A DNA stretch of 64,000 nt from Lichenostomus cassidix (taxonomy: Eukaryota; Chordata; Aves; Passeriformes; Meliphagidae), in assembly GCA_008360975.2 (NCBI GenBank), contig CM039182.1:27711566-27775565 (forward strand). The letters run 5' to 3'. A model generated the notes under the pieces. That model did not search any database. It had not been told where the DNA came from and saw nothing but the letters and a program-made list of their open reading frames with translations. The position numbers and the translations under genes were made by a program. This document shows positions 45,701-58,900 of this stretch, piece after piece (position 1 is the stretch's first letter; each line of letters begins with the position of its first letter).

Positions 45701-48700
45701 GAGTTTTTATTCAGGTAAATGAATGCAAATATTAATATTCTTAAGAAGATTACATTTAAGGTATACACATGTAAGAATTTATCAAGATGCCACTATATTT
45801 AATAATTTTAGTTAAAGACTGTAGGCTTTATTCAAGTCTGAATTTACAGTGTTTACTATATTAGGAATTTAGCTTGAAATGTGTGAAAAATGAAAAGAAT
45901 TATTATTCTGGAACTTAACAAGATACATTTATTCCTACATTATGGTAAAGGAGGAAGTTTAGTTCCAAGGCAAGTAGCAAGCAAATGTATTATTTAAAAA
46001 GGAAAGAAAATACAGCCTGCTGGGCATTCATTTGCTTAGAGGAGTTCTTTGTATTTACAGTTCTAGAAAAAATATTTCCTTGTAAAACATTCAGTAAATA
46101 CTTAAAAGCATACAAGATTCCGGCTTACTGAAGAGAGGCAACAGAGAGATTACTCAAAGGAGAACTGAAACAAGAAATAGTAAGATAAAATGGGGAAAAT
46201 TCCTGCCACTATAGTTCAGGAGAAAATAGTCACCTTGAAAAGATAATTAAGAACTTTGGGGGACTGAAAACACCTTCAAGGGATGCTGGGACATTCAGTT
46301 TCTGAACTTGTGTATCTCAATTTGGTATGTAAAGTTAGGTCACTATGATTTTGCCCATTTCCCTCCCACCTCTGTTTTATTCTACAATTGCTTGAAAAAT
46401 TTATCCAGTGTGATATAACTGCACTAGCTGTGACTCTCTTTTATCTCCAAAATCCTCATGCTCTCTTCCTCCAAATTTGTTGCTAACAGTTCCACTAATG
46501 AGTCACTGTGAAATCATTTCACAGACGCACTCTGAAATGCTCAGCATACTCAAGAGCGGTAGAATTATATGTGTTTTATAGTGCTGTAGGAAGTTTTTAA
46601 AGGATTCAAATTATTTCTTACTCCTGTCTTTTTCTTATTTTAATAAGAAAAAGTAAGAAAAAAACCAAACAAAACTACCACACTCTTTCCCATATTCCCC
46701 CTTTCAATTTCTCCTCAGCAAGACTGCAATTCTCCAGAGCTGATTTTCCTAATAGAGCCCTCCGTGACTATGTTGGACAAATGTCATGTCCCCTGGCTCT
46801 CTCCATCTTGTAATGAAAATAGACCTATTGCCAGCTACACCTTGCTGATTGCTTCCTACCTGCTGCTAAGGATAATTTGTGCAGTGTAAATGAAGACTTC
46901 AGTAGTTGCTGCAGGAAAAAAAAGCTACAAAAAGGGACTGTTATTCAGCACTCACATAAAACAGCCCATAAAGGAACAGTTCTGATTAGCTAAAAATGTG
47001 TAAAGCGTATAAAATATATAAAAGATCTTTAAGTTTTCACAATCTTAATTTTATCAGACATCATACATAAGTTCTTTGCTCTGAAAAATGAATCACATAT
47101 GTTTGCATCTTTTCATTTGTCTGATCCTGTATCAAGAATTCGTATGTATTTGTATTCCTAATTTTTCTATCAAATATTTACCACTAGATTGCTCCCTATT
47201 GTTTGAAAGTGTGCAATAAAAGAATTTGCGAATGTTACCCTGCAGAATATTGTGACCATTCAGTATGATGATGTTTTTATTTGCTATTTTCCCCCAAATA
47301 TACTTTCTGATAACCTCTTACCTCTGAAAGAATGAAAGAGACATAAACATTACATGTAGAGTTACAGAAAACAGTGAGTTGGAGACTGAAACATTGGCAG
47401 CTCCAGACAGCAAATCTGTCTGCTGTATGTGACCTCAGATCCACCTGGTTTGCCTCATCTCTGCTGTGGTCATGCTGCCTTCTGTTTGTCCTATGCTGTG
47501 AGAATAATATGATGCCTATGTGGGTGCAAGAGCATTTATCATATATTTTTGCCCATTCAGTGTGTGTAGGTAAAGGCAAGCATGTTCTTTCTAGCCAACG
47601 GATGACTGCTGTTTCAGTTTACCTCCATTTTCTTGACACAGCCTGGGATTTAATTGGAAGGTACAGGGTGCAGAGGGGAAAACAGTCAGTAAGAAACTAT
47701 CACTAAGGAAATACATTGTCCTCCTACTGAAAACCAGCTGACAATTTCTAGATTAGACATTCAGTGCATTTCCTAGACTAGTAATTCGGGTGTGTTTGGA
47801 TAATTATATAAGCTTTTACCTGTGAAGACTCACAGCTTTCATTTCTGTCTTCTGCAAAGAGAGAAAAAAATAACTGCATCAATAATCAGTGAATTTTATA
47901 TTCCCTATCACTCTATCCCTCTCTTATTCTCATGAGTTGGGGTTATCTCCACACACAGTTTCCTTTTGTGTGTGCAGGGTAATACTTGAGGCTTCTGCTA
48001 ACGCTAGTTTAAAATACTTTCTGCTTCCTGACAGCTAGTATTTCATCTTGATCCTCTCTAATTATCCTTCCAAATTTGTCTCTTTTCACACTTTTTACCA
48101 GCCTCCTCAACAAGTTGTTTAGACATTGTAAAATGCTGGTCCTGCTTCCAAGTGATACTGCTCTTTAACATGCCTAGACTCCTTCTCCTTCAATTGCTTT
48201 AGCTTTTTTCACCTCTAAAAACATAATAATCTCATTCCTAATGGTTTGTCCCAGGTTCAGAAGACCCCTTTGTGTATACCTCCCACAAAGCTGTAAATCT
48301 TTTGCTCACAGCAGCAACTCACCAGAATGAAAACAAATCCTCAAGGCAGTCTGATGTGCCCAAAATCTTCACACCCACAATTGTAATCTTTCAGGGAGGG
48401 AAATTAAGCAAATGCTCTGGGTTTTACTGAGCTCCCAGAGGACTAGAAAGGTCCTGGGAGGTCTGAAAGCCTCTTTTGGGAATTGAACGACTTTCTTGCC
48501 TTTTAGACTTCAGCCTACCAATCCAACTGAAAGACCTGTGAGACCTGTAAGACTCTCAGCTCCATCCTTCATTCTTACTCTGGTGGGCCAAGCAGTGTTT
48601 GTGGGTTTTCTGGTTAACTCTTGACTTTTCAACACACCAGAATTCATCAAGGGTTACTGAAAAATTTTGTTTTATCAAAATAAGGGAACTTTTTACATTT

Positions 48701-49141
48701 GTTGTTCAGTGTTTGATGAGTTCTGGAAAGGAAATATAGAACAGCTTAATTTGTTTCATGTCTCTTCCAATGAGCAGTGTCCAGGGAGGACATCACTTTT
48801 GAAGCAGAGCTGTAAGGAGTATTGCTCCTGCCTTAAATAGTGGAGTGGTTTATCTTTGTTTTTGAGGTTCTTCTGAAGTTTCCATAGTCCAGAAGGCTTG
48901 AAAGATCATTTCAGTGTACTGGATGTCATTTCAGTGCAGCTGTAATTACAGTTCTGGGAAGCTCTGGGATCCAGCAGGGCAGGATTTTGCTTCCATTACC
49001 CCCCATTTTTGCTAATGAGAAGATTTTTGTTTACCTGCTGGTGGTGGAATGAAAGATTCAAAACAGTAGTTGTTTTTCTTCAGGATTTACAGCAGTTTTG
49101 TCCATCTCTTGAAGATTAACTTAGGGAAACATTTTTTTAAA
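45701..49141. other. Non-coding DNA, no gene seen
   Basis: A 110-codon plus-strand frame (47374-47706) and a 100-codon minus-strand frame (47277-47579) overlap each other and show no domain I know. An A/T-rich palindrome at 46628-46653 is listed separately. The interval 48240-48650 is less AT-rich but shows no clear frame or repeat. Confidence 0.5.
46628..46653. repeat. Near-perfect 26-bp palindrome
   Basis: CTTTTTCTTATT (46628-46639) and AATAAGAAAAAG (46642-46653) are exact reverse complements around a 2-base centre. A CTTA/TAAG pair further out could extend it with a bulge. Low complexity makes chance or slippage likely. Confidence 0.65.
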
Positions 49142-49151
49142 AGTAGTGATA

Positions 49152-49199
<48 letters not shown>

Positions 49200-49240
49200 A
49201 TAATAATAATAACAGCAATAACAAATAATAACAATAATGA
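49142..49240. repeat. Compound trinucleotide microsatellite (GTA then TAA)
   Basis: An imperfect GTA lead-in is followed by 14 pure GTA units (49158-49199). It then passes without a gap into TAA units (about five, 49198-49212) and a degenerate AAC/AAT tail. The poly-Val then Ile frame at 49146-49451 is this repeat read as protein and is not a gene. Such compound tracts are usually length-polymorphic. Confidence 0.95.
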
Positions 49241-51613
49241 AACTAAGCCAGTGAGTTTTGCCTGCATTGAGAGAGAAAGGACAGCAGCTGTCACTTCTGT
49301 TAAGAATAATTTATATATTATCTATTGTCTGATTTATCCTTCTGGGGTTATAAGTGTTGACAAGTTCACATCAGGGCAAAGGTACATTGGGCTGTCAAGT
49401 TTCTATTTTCTGCTTCTTGCTCTTCCACAAAGTGCTACACAGATTGATTGATTTGATTTTAAAGAGTTCAGTTACATCACAGTGACACAGTCTTCAATAT
49501 GAATTAAAAGAGTAAAATTGTTTGTTTAATTTGTTTTCGTGTTGACAGGATCTTTGCACTCCAGGCAATCATTTTGTTTTCTATACAGCTTTGTTCTTTA
49601 GCCACCCAAATGTGGAATGTCACTCAACCTTGTCATATTTTTTTCTTGATGTTCCTTATTAGTCCCTACTATTTTTTTTCAGGAATCTAACAAATGCAGA
49701 TACCCTTTGTCAGGCAGTTGCTCTGGTTTTTTGCCATTTTAAGCTTTCTTTCCCAATGCTATGTTAAAGGAGTTTCTTAGTGGACATCAACTTTACTTCA
49801 TAAGATACCAGTTAAGCCTCTAAGTGATCACTAGTGTGATCATTTAATTAAATTACTGTAGACATCCCAAATGAAAATTACACATTTGAACCTACAGTTC
49901 ACAGTCACCCACAGTTCAATTTTAATTCTAGTCTAAATTTTTTGAGAGAATTAGGAAGTGATCATTCCATTAGGGATCTTGCTGAGCTTGAGCTCTTTCT
50001 GAAAATGAGATCTAAATGTTTTCAGAATAACATTTAGGTAATCATCTAAAATTCTAAACATCTTTCTCACACTTAACTGTCCCACTGAACCTTTCCAATC
50101 TCATCTCTTGCACACACATTTTTAATCTCTGTCTTACTCCATCATCTATGCCCATTTTAGTATGGCATTTAAATTCATATTTTCATCAGCTGTTTTTTTA
50201 ATATAGATAGAGAGCTGAGATGAAATATCAAAAGGAATGCACAAATAAAAGCATATAATCCAGAACTGAAGACATCAGAAACCAAAGGTTTTCAGGCAAA
50301 TTATGTATCATCCAGGAAGACTCAGACATGATGTGATGACCTAGAATAGATTTCTGAAAAAGGTCAGGACAAAGTTGAATGGAAGCAAAAATTACAGGGT
50401 TACTTAGAAATTTTAAGCAAGTAATGCTGTTTTGGTTTGTCTAGTTTTTCTTTCTTTTGAATTTAATGTCTGCTCATATGAAAAAGTTGGAAAATGGAAT
50501 GTGAAAAAGCATAAAAAAGCATAAAAATCTGGTTTATGCATATATAGGTACTTATTAATGTAATTATTTAACTGTGCTGAAGTCTCAATGATGTTAGTTT
50601 TATCAAGTATTTAAGCATCAAAGTAATGTACACTGGTTTGTAGCAGAAATGCAGAGTTAATCGTTGTCTTTTCTCAAAAATGGGACCTTGAAAGGCTAGA
50701 CTTTTTCAAAACTACATAGTTGGAAAGACATTTTCATCCTAGCAAAGTTCTACTGTTTGCAGCTGCATTTTTGCTGATTCTCTGAAGTCAGAGTTAATTG
50801 ATAGACAATTTGGCCTGTAGACTTTAAATAACATACTGAAAATCTCTGTTTTGGGGAGAGGCGGGTTTAAAGTTAATTATTCCCCCAAATGACTTTTTCC
50901 AACTGAGTACTAGAGCTGGCAAAAATATTGCCATTGAATAAGGCTTTATTTCTGTGGACTTTTTTTTTTTTGGTCTAGTGTCTAAGACACTGAAAGTTAA
51001 AGTAATTTTCCTGGGATGGGATACAGTTCTTGTCCATAATGAAATATAAGACATTGATTAGCCCATCCTTTTTATTTTGGCTACCTGAGCTTCTCCAGTT
51101 CACTTTTCAAAGACAAATTAGAAATCTGGGTTAAGTAGGCACAATTCCTAAATAGGAATAGCTAATTATGGGATTCTGGTTTTGTTCCCAGACTTTTTAG
51201 GCTCCTCAGCATTTCTAATCTGTAGTTTTATATTTGAGTGTAAACAGCTTTTCCATTCTTCATGCCTGACTCTCTTTTCTCTACTTTAAACCAGAGTCCC
51301 TCTGAGCTGGAAGGAAGGTTTCATGGAACACCTGAGACTCTGCACTCTGGCCTTCTAGTTAACTAAGTGATCTTCCAATGTTTTTTTCCATAATGTCAGC
51401 ATTTATCCCTGACAGCTTGCAATTTTGCTAATTTCTTTTGTTTTTCTGACTTTTAAAATAATAATTGAACAATGTTATGAACTAGTTTAGAATCTATTTT
51501 CCTCACATCTTTGACTCTTATGGTAAATTATTTCCATATTTCTCAGTAGCAACTGCTTCTTGCTTCAAAGCAAGATTCAATTTCTATGGCAAATGCCACA
51601 GCTTCAAGGAGTG
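49241..51613. other. AT-rich non-coding DNA, no gene seen
   Basis: No recognisable gene or dispersed repeat was found. A 76-codon minus-strand frame (50824-51054) has no known domain. A T-run lies at 50960-50971. Confidence 0.6.
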
Positions 51614-51864
51614 TCCCTTCCTTCCTTCCTTCCTTCCTTCCTTCCTTCCTTCCTTCCTTCCTTCCTTCCTTCCTTCCTTCCTTCCTTCCTTCCTTCCTTC
51701 CTTCCTTCCTTCCTTCCTTCCTTCCTTCCTTCCTTCCTCCCTTCCTTCCTTCCTCCCTTCCTCCCTTCCTCCCTTCCTCCCTTCCTCCCTTCCTCCCTTC
51801 CTCCCTTCCTCCCTTCCTCCCTTCCTCCCTTCCTCCCTTCCTCCCTTCCTCCCTCCCTCCCTCC
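51614..51864. repeat. 251-bp pure pyrimidine tract, CTTC/CTCC tetranucleotide array
   Basis: Every base of the plus strand from 51614 to 51864 is C or T. From 51617 it divides into 62 tetramers in one register: 30 CTTC, one CTCC, three CTTC, then strictly alternating CTCC and CTTC (13 and 12 units, an 8-bp higher-order period, 51753-51852), and last three more CTCC. The Leu-Pro-Ser-Phe frames on the plus strand and the Arg/Glu/Gly/Lys frames on the minus strand over this interval are artefacts. Pure purine-pyrimidine tracts of this length can form triplex (H-) DNA and are prone to length change and polymerase pausing. Confidence 0.97.
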
Positions 51865-54800
51865 GGAAATGCACATTAGTTTTTAGATACTCCCTGAAAA
51901 TAAACCTCTGTAAATCTTCTTCTAGTTCATCTGAAGTTCCCCCTTTTCCCCCTTAACTCTGATCAGAATGTCATAAATTCTGCCACATGTTTTCTCTGGG
52001 TTGCTAAATCCTAGAATATTTTGATTTTTTTGCCATTTATGTTCCCTCTGAAGTTGTATTCATGTTTCATTTTCTTTAAAATTAAGTGGATGTTTACAAA
52101 TAGGTTTTCATGTGGCTATCTTAAATGAAGGGTGGTGGTTAAGACTATACATTTTAAGATGCTTTAATAGCAGTTAAATATTAATTATCTAGTCTCTAAT
52201 TTAGTCTGGTGATGACATAGCCCTAAATTTAAAACATGCACCTATTAAAATATGTATGTCCCCACTTCAATATGCTTAGTGTTGTAGCATAAAATGGGAA
52301 CAATTAATTAAATAATTCACATGTCAGATGTTTAGAGATAACAGTTATCTATCATTCTAATGTATTGTAATTTTGTTCAAATTATGAATGACAAGGCATA
52401 AATATTAACTCTTGCAGGAGAGGTATAATATTTTCTAGATATTTGTTTTTGTCAAATATTATGTCAAATACACCAATTTATATATGTTCACATTTGCTAT
52501 TGATTGATTGCATTAAATTACAACTGTTGAAAATGAGGTTTTGTCATAAAATGGCTAGCTGATTGTATTTACAACTATTCACAGGGGAAAAGACCCACTC
52601 AATAGCATTGTTTCCAAAGAATCCAACACTATTGTTTTCAGACTGAATAAGCTCTATTTTCTTTGTCCACCCACGTCTGAAAATAGGCAGAAACACTGAT
52701 ACTTGTTTGTAGGAGTTTTGGTTTCAGTGTATATTAAAAAGTAACAATTCTTAATTGAGAATATGTTCTGAGTTCTATGTTTCATATTTGAACATCCTCA
52801 AATTTGTGTAATTTTTAGCCAATACAGATAATATAAGGCCTGACCAGTGACTTTTAATTTATCAGAAAGCCTGGGTTTTCCAAATCAGGTCAGCGTTTGG
52901 TAGAAAAATACACATTTTTCCTTTCTTGTTTGCATTCATTTGCATTGCACCATATTTGCAATTTGTAATTAATTTTGTAGTCTATTTTTTTTCCTGGAGT
53001 ACTTCTCAGTTTATTATTATTATTATTATTTAATATAGCCTGTGGAGCACTGAACACTGATTAAGTGTTGTATGCTTTCTGTTATCTGTGAAGCATAACC
53101 GATGAAGTATTGTGAATTTGGCACTGTGTAATGTAGCATTTTGCTTGCTGTGCAGCACTAACAAACAACACATCAGTAGTCATGCCTGTCTCTCATTTAA
53201 ATGCAACCTCAGAGTCACACTGCATGTTACAAATATCTGGGAGCTGTGTGATTAGTTAACATCTTTTGCATAACCTTAAAATTATAGCAAGTTCTCAGGA
53301 GATAATTAGCTTTCTGGATACCTTTAGTGAAATGAACTATAGCCTTAGAAATGATGGGTACTGTGTGTTCTACTACTCCAAGGCAGTGTGGCATGAAAAT
53401 GCCTTTAAAAATACCTCAAGTGTCTTCTACATTAAAAAATAAAATAAAATGAAAGGAAGAGGTAAAGAAGTCCTTGTTTATTTATTTCTTGCTATTAGGA
53501 TTGCCTTTGCTCCCTATCTTTTACATTCTTTCCTCTTTTGGCAGCTCTTCTGGTGTAAATAAAGGGTGTACAGCATGCACCAGCCTCCCTTACTGAAACC
53601 TGCTCACCTCTGTCCCAGAGTTCATGTCTCATACACTAGGTGTGAGTAAACAGACAAAATACACCACAACTGAATAATCAGGAGGATGTGATATGATATT
53701 TTTCCTTAGCGAAAGCTTGAGGCTTCAGTTCTTTGTATAGATTTATGGAAAGCAATGTTTTCCAAACATTCTCCAAATGTTTTTTGTCTCTTGAAATAAT
53801 TCCCCAGCCACATCCATGTGCAACATTTTAAAGCTTTTGATCCTGCTTTGAAAAGGCTATTCTAAGCCTTCAGTGTTTACAATATTCTCTTTTAGCACTG
53901 GAAGTATCTGTATAATAACCTCAAAATTAAAATGTTTTGGAAGCTTCTAAATATAAGTTATAACTGCAGCTGTCAGGAAACAGGATTTTGACAAAATTGA
54001 ACTTGTTAAAGGAAAGTATCAATTTTGATTAAATTTGCTTGAAAGGTGTTTTCTAATTTGAAACAAAACATTTCTATAGGCTCACAGCTTTCTCTACATT
54101 TATTGGAATATAATGTTGCTGTTTGTTTCAAAATTATTTTTCATTTTTAGGTTCATTGGTTACTATGATATAATTTATACCCAAGAACTGAAGTATTTTT
54201 GAAACACTTGGACTTTATTTCTATTGAACATTAAATGCATACCTCCCCACAAAAAAGAGTTTTGAAGGAAACTTGAAATTTTATTTTGATTCTATGTGGT
54301 CAAATGTTTTTCTGAAAGGCCAAATTTTTTATTAAATTCTAGATTTACTAAATTCTCAAAACACTTTTTCTGAAACATAAGCACTTGGTATAGCTACATT
54401 GATTGTGCAAAGATGTAAGCCTGCACATATCTTTAACCATATTGATCAAATTGTAAAACTCCCACCAGTCTGGTGGATTTTGATGCAGTTATTTTTTCCA
54501 GAGGTTGTATTGCCCATCTGATTTGGTAGTCAATCTTTAGCTTTATTAGCCACCATTGCTCAAAAGGAGTTTTGTTAGGTTTCTGAAGGTCTAGTCAGGA
54601 AAAAATGAAGACATATAGGCAGGTCCAAAAAGCATTCAAAGTTCAAGATATACCATTGAAGAGGACCTGAAGACATGGCACATAATCAGTTTCGTACCTG
54701 GAGAGACAAATTAATAAACAATACTCTGGTGAATAATCTATTTTTCCAAAACAAGCAAACAGAAAGGAATTGTTTATTAATATCCAGATGCTTGACTGAG

Positions 54801-55744
54801 GATCCTACAGGCATTCCAAGGATCACTCTGTTGTAGCAAGGCATTTATCTTTTCAAAATTTCCCTCTCTCTACAAATAACTATAAAGCAGAGGTGAAGCG
54901 AAGTTTGCCTCCCCATGGCAGAATCCCTGGTTAGACAGCCAGGTTCCTTCCACAAGGTATAGCAGGAGTGAGGCACCTCAGAAACTGAAATAAAGTGTAA
55001 GATGTGTGAGGCTGCCTGCAGCTGAGCAATTAATGAATGGACAGGACAAATCACCAAAGTCTACGGAGCTTCAAGACTTCTTCTGAGGCCCAAAATTCCC
55101 TCAGATTGATAATATAAGGCCTATTTTGAGATACCCCATATGTGCTCACGTGTGCCTGTTAAAATGCAGCAAGAGGGTGAAGAGCAGCATTGCTCTATGT
55201 GTTTGTACTTCTCAAGTGAATAGTTAAACTGTGAACAGAGGACCTGCCTGAGACTTCCAGGTTCACTTTTTCCAGATCCTAGGTTGGTGCTCTTAACAAC
55301 TATCTTCTTCAGAGCACTTTCAGCTATTACTCATAAAGCTCAAATGCTCTGCAGAAGACAATTAAATAATTTCTAAGCATGAAAGAAAGGGAAGAAGATG
55401 GGTTTTATCTCCATAGCTGAGCACCAGTTTGTAAATTAGAAGATCTGGTGTCAAGCCTTTTCCCTCAAAATTGTTTCTGTGTTTTGTAGGAGTGAGATAA
55501 TTAATGAGAACAGCATTCCAGAAGTCTTTCTCTGTCACTGCCATTCCCTTTCTGCATTTCCGTGGCCTACGTAAATTATATGTTCATTTGATTAAAAAAC
55601 TCCCAAACAACCATACATAAATCCCATTTTTTTATATTTAAATATCTACTGGGCCTGAACTTGAGGGTATCAGCTATTGAAAGTTTCCTGATTCTTATCA
55701 AAATCACTGGGCTGATCACCTCTACTTTTCAGAAATGCAAACAT
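51865..55744. other. AT-rich non-coding DNA, no gene seen
   Basis: The open frames are at most 70 codons and unrecognised. A short TTA tract at 53011-53030, followed by TAATATAGCCTGTGGAGCAC, could be the ATT-rich end of an old SINE in reverse, but the similarity is too slight to call. TTCACTTTTTCCAGATCCTA (55263-55282) also hints at a reversed SINE head. Confidence 0.55.
53011..53030. repeat. Short TTA microsatellite
   Basis: There are about six and a half TTA units in a pure run, bounded by CAG on the left and TAATATAG on the right. It is too short to be notable except as a possible SINE tail. Confidence 0.8.
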
Positions 55745-55915
55745 TTACTTTTTCTGCCTTACATCCTTATGTGTAAAATGGGAATAAAAGAATGCCTTTT
55801 CCCTTTTTTTTGAGCTGGTGTCTGTTAACTGTGGTAATTGAAGGTACCTAAAATCATTTTACTCATATTCTTCACAAAGGTCAGTAAGCAAGTGCTAAGT
55901 GCAAAAATAATTCTC
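55745..55915 (+). mobile_element. Possible MIR-type SINE, 3' half
   Basis: TTTTTCTGCCTTACATCCTT followed by ATGTGTAAAATGGGAATAAA and AGAATGCCTT resembles the MIR stretch 'CTCAGTTTCCTCATCTGTAA' then 'AATGGGGATAATAATACCT'. Further right, AAGTGCTAAGTGCAAAAATA (55891-55910) fits the SINE end ('AGTGCTATATAAGTGCAAA'). The two parts lie at a plausible spacing, with a T-run between them. Confidence 0.4.
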
Positions 55916-58900
55916 TACTTTCCAAGCTGGAGCTGACTTGCTAAACTGAAGAACACACTCTCTAGTCCATTACCCTGTCCTACATAGCCCTCCATATTTT
56001 ACATTTTTGTCAATAAAAAATAATGTACAGTCAGAGTGTGAAATTTTCTTCTGTATGAAGGGCAAACAAAAGGCCCATACCTCACCTGCCTTCCAGAAGA
56101 GAGTGACACCTCAACAGACCAGTCAGTGCTAATGGTTAAAAAACAAGACATTCAGAGCCTATGTGTCAAATATGTGGGGCAGAATTCTTGACCCTGACTG
56201 TCAGTCTTGCCTGGCTGAAGAGGGCACACAGGGCAGAAAGCTGCCTTTGGCTGAGGCAAATGAAGATGAATTCTTCTTGAAGAGATGGCAGAGTTGATAA
56301 AGAGGTTGTTTACCCAGCCTGAAGGACCTTCCATTAAGATATTGAGAAACTGTGATTTTCTTTTTTTTTTTCTTTTTTTGCCTTCAAGGTATTCTCCTTT
56401 GTGCAGCATACTTTCACATTCTCTCTAATAGAACTTAAAGCATTCATTGACTGTAGAATGGATTCCAATATTTCATCATGTAAACTGCACACACACGTGC
56501 CTGGTTTGGGTTCCCACAGAGTGCTCTGCAATGAATGGTCAGAAATTATTTTTCTCGAACAATTGCCTAATTTATAAGTAAGATGATCACAAAATAGTAT
56601 GGTTTTTCAGTTCTCTTCTTCATTCCTTAAGGTCAGATTTCTGACCATTTTCAGTGAGAGGGAAGCAGAAAAAGGCTTCCACTCAACGTGTAGCACGTGT
56701 GTAGGATAGTTCTGTCTGAAACTGGACAAGTAAAACTCATATAATTCCTTCTGTCCTCATTCTTATGGAACAAGTGAAAGCAAGGGATCAGTAAAAGTAG
56801 CTTGGTACAGGTGTTTTACCTTAATATTCATAGGGTCTTAAAGAACGCTTAGGCAGCTGTCACATTTTATATTTTATTTTCCTTCTTGCTTGGACTGGAT
56901 TTTTGAATGAAAATTGAGTTAACTGGTGTTTAAGGTTCGTGGATTTGCCTGTGTGAGATGCAATGTAAGTAGATTTTCTCTGAGATTTTAAAATATTTAT
57001 CCCTTTTTTATCTTAAATTTATTCTAATTCTGTAGCAAGTGTTAGGCAAAATTTGTGTATGAGTGAGTCAGTTATGTTAAGAGGGAAAAAAAAGGTAGTA
57101 GATTCCCAGATTAGCAATACCATCATGCTTTAACCTGGATATGAGGGAGTTTCTTTGGAACAGCTATGACTGCAACAGGGTGTCCTGTCTTTCAGCAAAA
57201 ATAGTAGTGTCCCATGTAGGCTAACCTGGTCACCAACTGCTCTTCCTGAATGCCACTTCTGCTGTTGCAATGGAGATGTTGTTTTGGCCACTTGTGGAGA
57301 AGATGATTCACTGCAAAATGCCATTTGTGGCTAATGATCACCTGCAGTGTTACAGGGTTTTCACAAAGGTAAAGCAAAGAGAAAAAAGCCATGGCCCAAT
57401 TAAGATTTCCCCGGTTTTTGATCTTAAATCAGTAGTTCTAGTTTTTTAGGTTTGTTAAATGATCTGACTGCACAAAAAAGTCACAATTAGTTCAACTTGC
57501 TGAAGGAGTTTTTAAATAGAATAACACGAGTTTTTTAACTGATCTTCCCCTTGCAAATTTCAGCTGTTTGAGAACTAGGCCCTAAGTTGTCTATTCACAA
57601 TGAGCTTGTTTTTGCAAAATAAGGATCTAAATGATTTATTATTCAGTTCTTAGACTGCTGCTTTATTTTTGTTGATCTTTGTTTTTCTGCTTAATTTCTA
57701 TAAATTACTGTACAGTTTCCCATAAGGTATAATTAAACAGAATTGCTAAAGTTTTAATTATTGTGTATTATAGATGTTGAAAGCAACATTAGCACTTAGC
57801 TTTTAAAAATGTGATAGTATATTTATAAGAGAGCATTTATAAACACATTTACATATAGTTAAGATGAAAAAGGTATTTGAATTGTAGTCATTAGCATTTC
57901 TTCAAACATATGGCATACCAGCAGAAGCCATGGGCCATGCCTTCATTAACTGAACACTGTTTCATCAGTATCTCAGCTTCCTGCTGTGCCACCCTGTAGC
58001 GTACCCTTCTGTCCCTGAGGTTTCAGTGACAAGGGACAATATGTCCCCAAGGTGAAAATCTGGGAAATAACGCAGATTAGCCCTTAGAGGAGTTCTTATG
58101 ATTATTTAATCATACTTAGGAAAGAAGTACACTGTACTACAAAAGAAAAATGTTAAAAATCCGGCCAGCCTACTATTTTCCCTGTTGCAGCATATGATGG
58201 TCTCTTCAGTGCACCATCAACATAGCTACAGTAGAACATGACAGCTTTATTATAAGGCCAACCTTTTTCAAATTTTTTCATATAATGGGTAAAGCCTGTG
58301 TTGATACTAATAGGTACCACAGGTCAATTACCATTCATTGTCCATAATGTTCAGGTGATGGATCAAGATTTAACTTCTCTTAACCATGGTACATGCAGCC
58401 ATTTAATTTTATTTCCTAATAAAAAATGGAAAAGGGATAAAAATACTCATATAAATGTCATGATCATATTTTATTTGTGCATTTCTTAGGTATATAAAGA
58501 TAGGTTAATATGACAAGCAGAGACATTTGTCTTAAGTCATTAAATTCTCTCATTCACTACATCTTATATGACATTCTTTGCTGAAAAAGTATATATTTTG
58601 GAAAGCTCTTAGTAGAAATTTTAGAAAACATATTTTGTTTGACAAGATGACACTTTTGAAAGTAAGGTTAGATTGTGAGGCTGAGTGTGGGTTGGTCTTT
58701 TTAATTTTTAAGATGCTTTTTTTCACTACCTTGCAGTCCCTCTTTTCTTTCTCATTGTGACATCGAGTAGCAAAAAGCATTGAACTGGAAAATAATTGTC
58801 AAAAATATTTTCTCAGTTTCTTATGGGCATTGGTTGCTTTCTTGCATTTGTGTCTGTTCTTCAGGAAGATTTGGAGCTTTATGGAAGTTAGCCCTCTGTC

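Noticed and set aside
49146..49451. 101-codon frame starting with poly-Val and poly-Ile
   Set aside because: It begins in the GTA/TAA microsatellite and continues into AT-rich DNA without a domain.
51560..51886. Long Leu-Pro-Ser-Phe and Arg/Glu/Gly/Lys frames on both strands
   Set aside because: They are the CTTC/CTCC array translated in several frames; no non-repeat protein sequence of meaning surrounds it.
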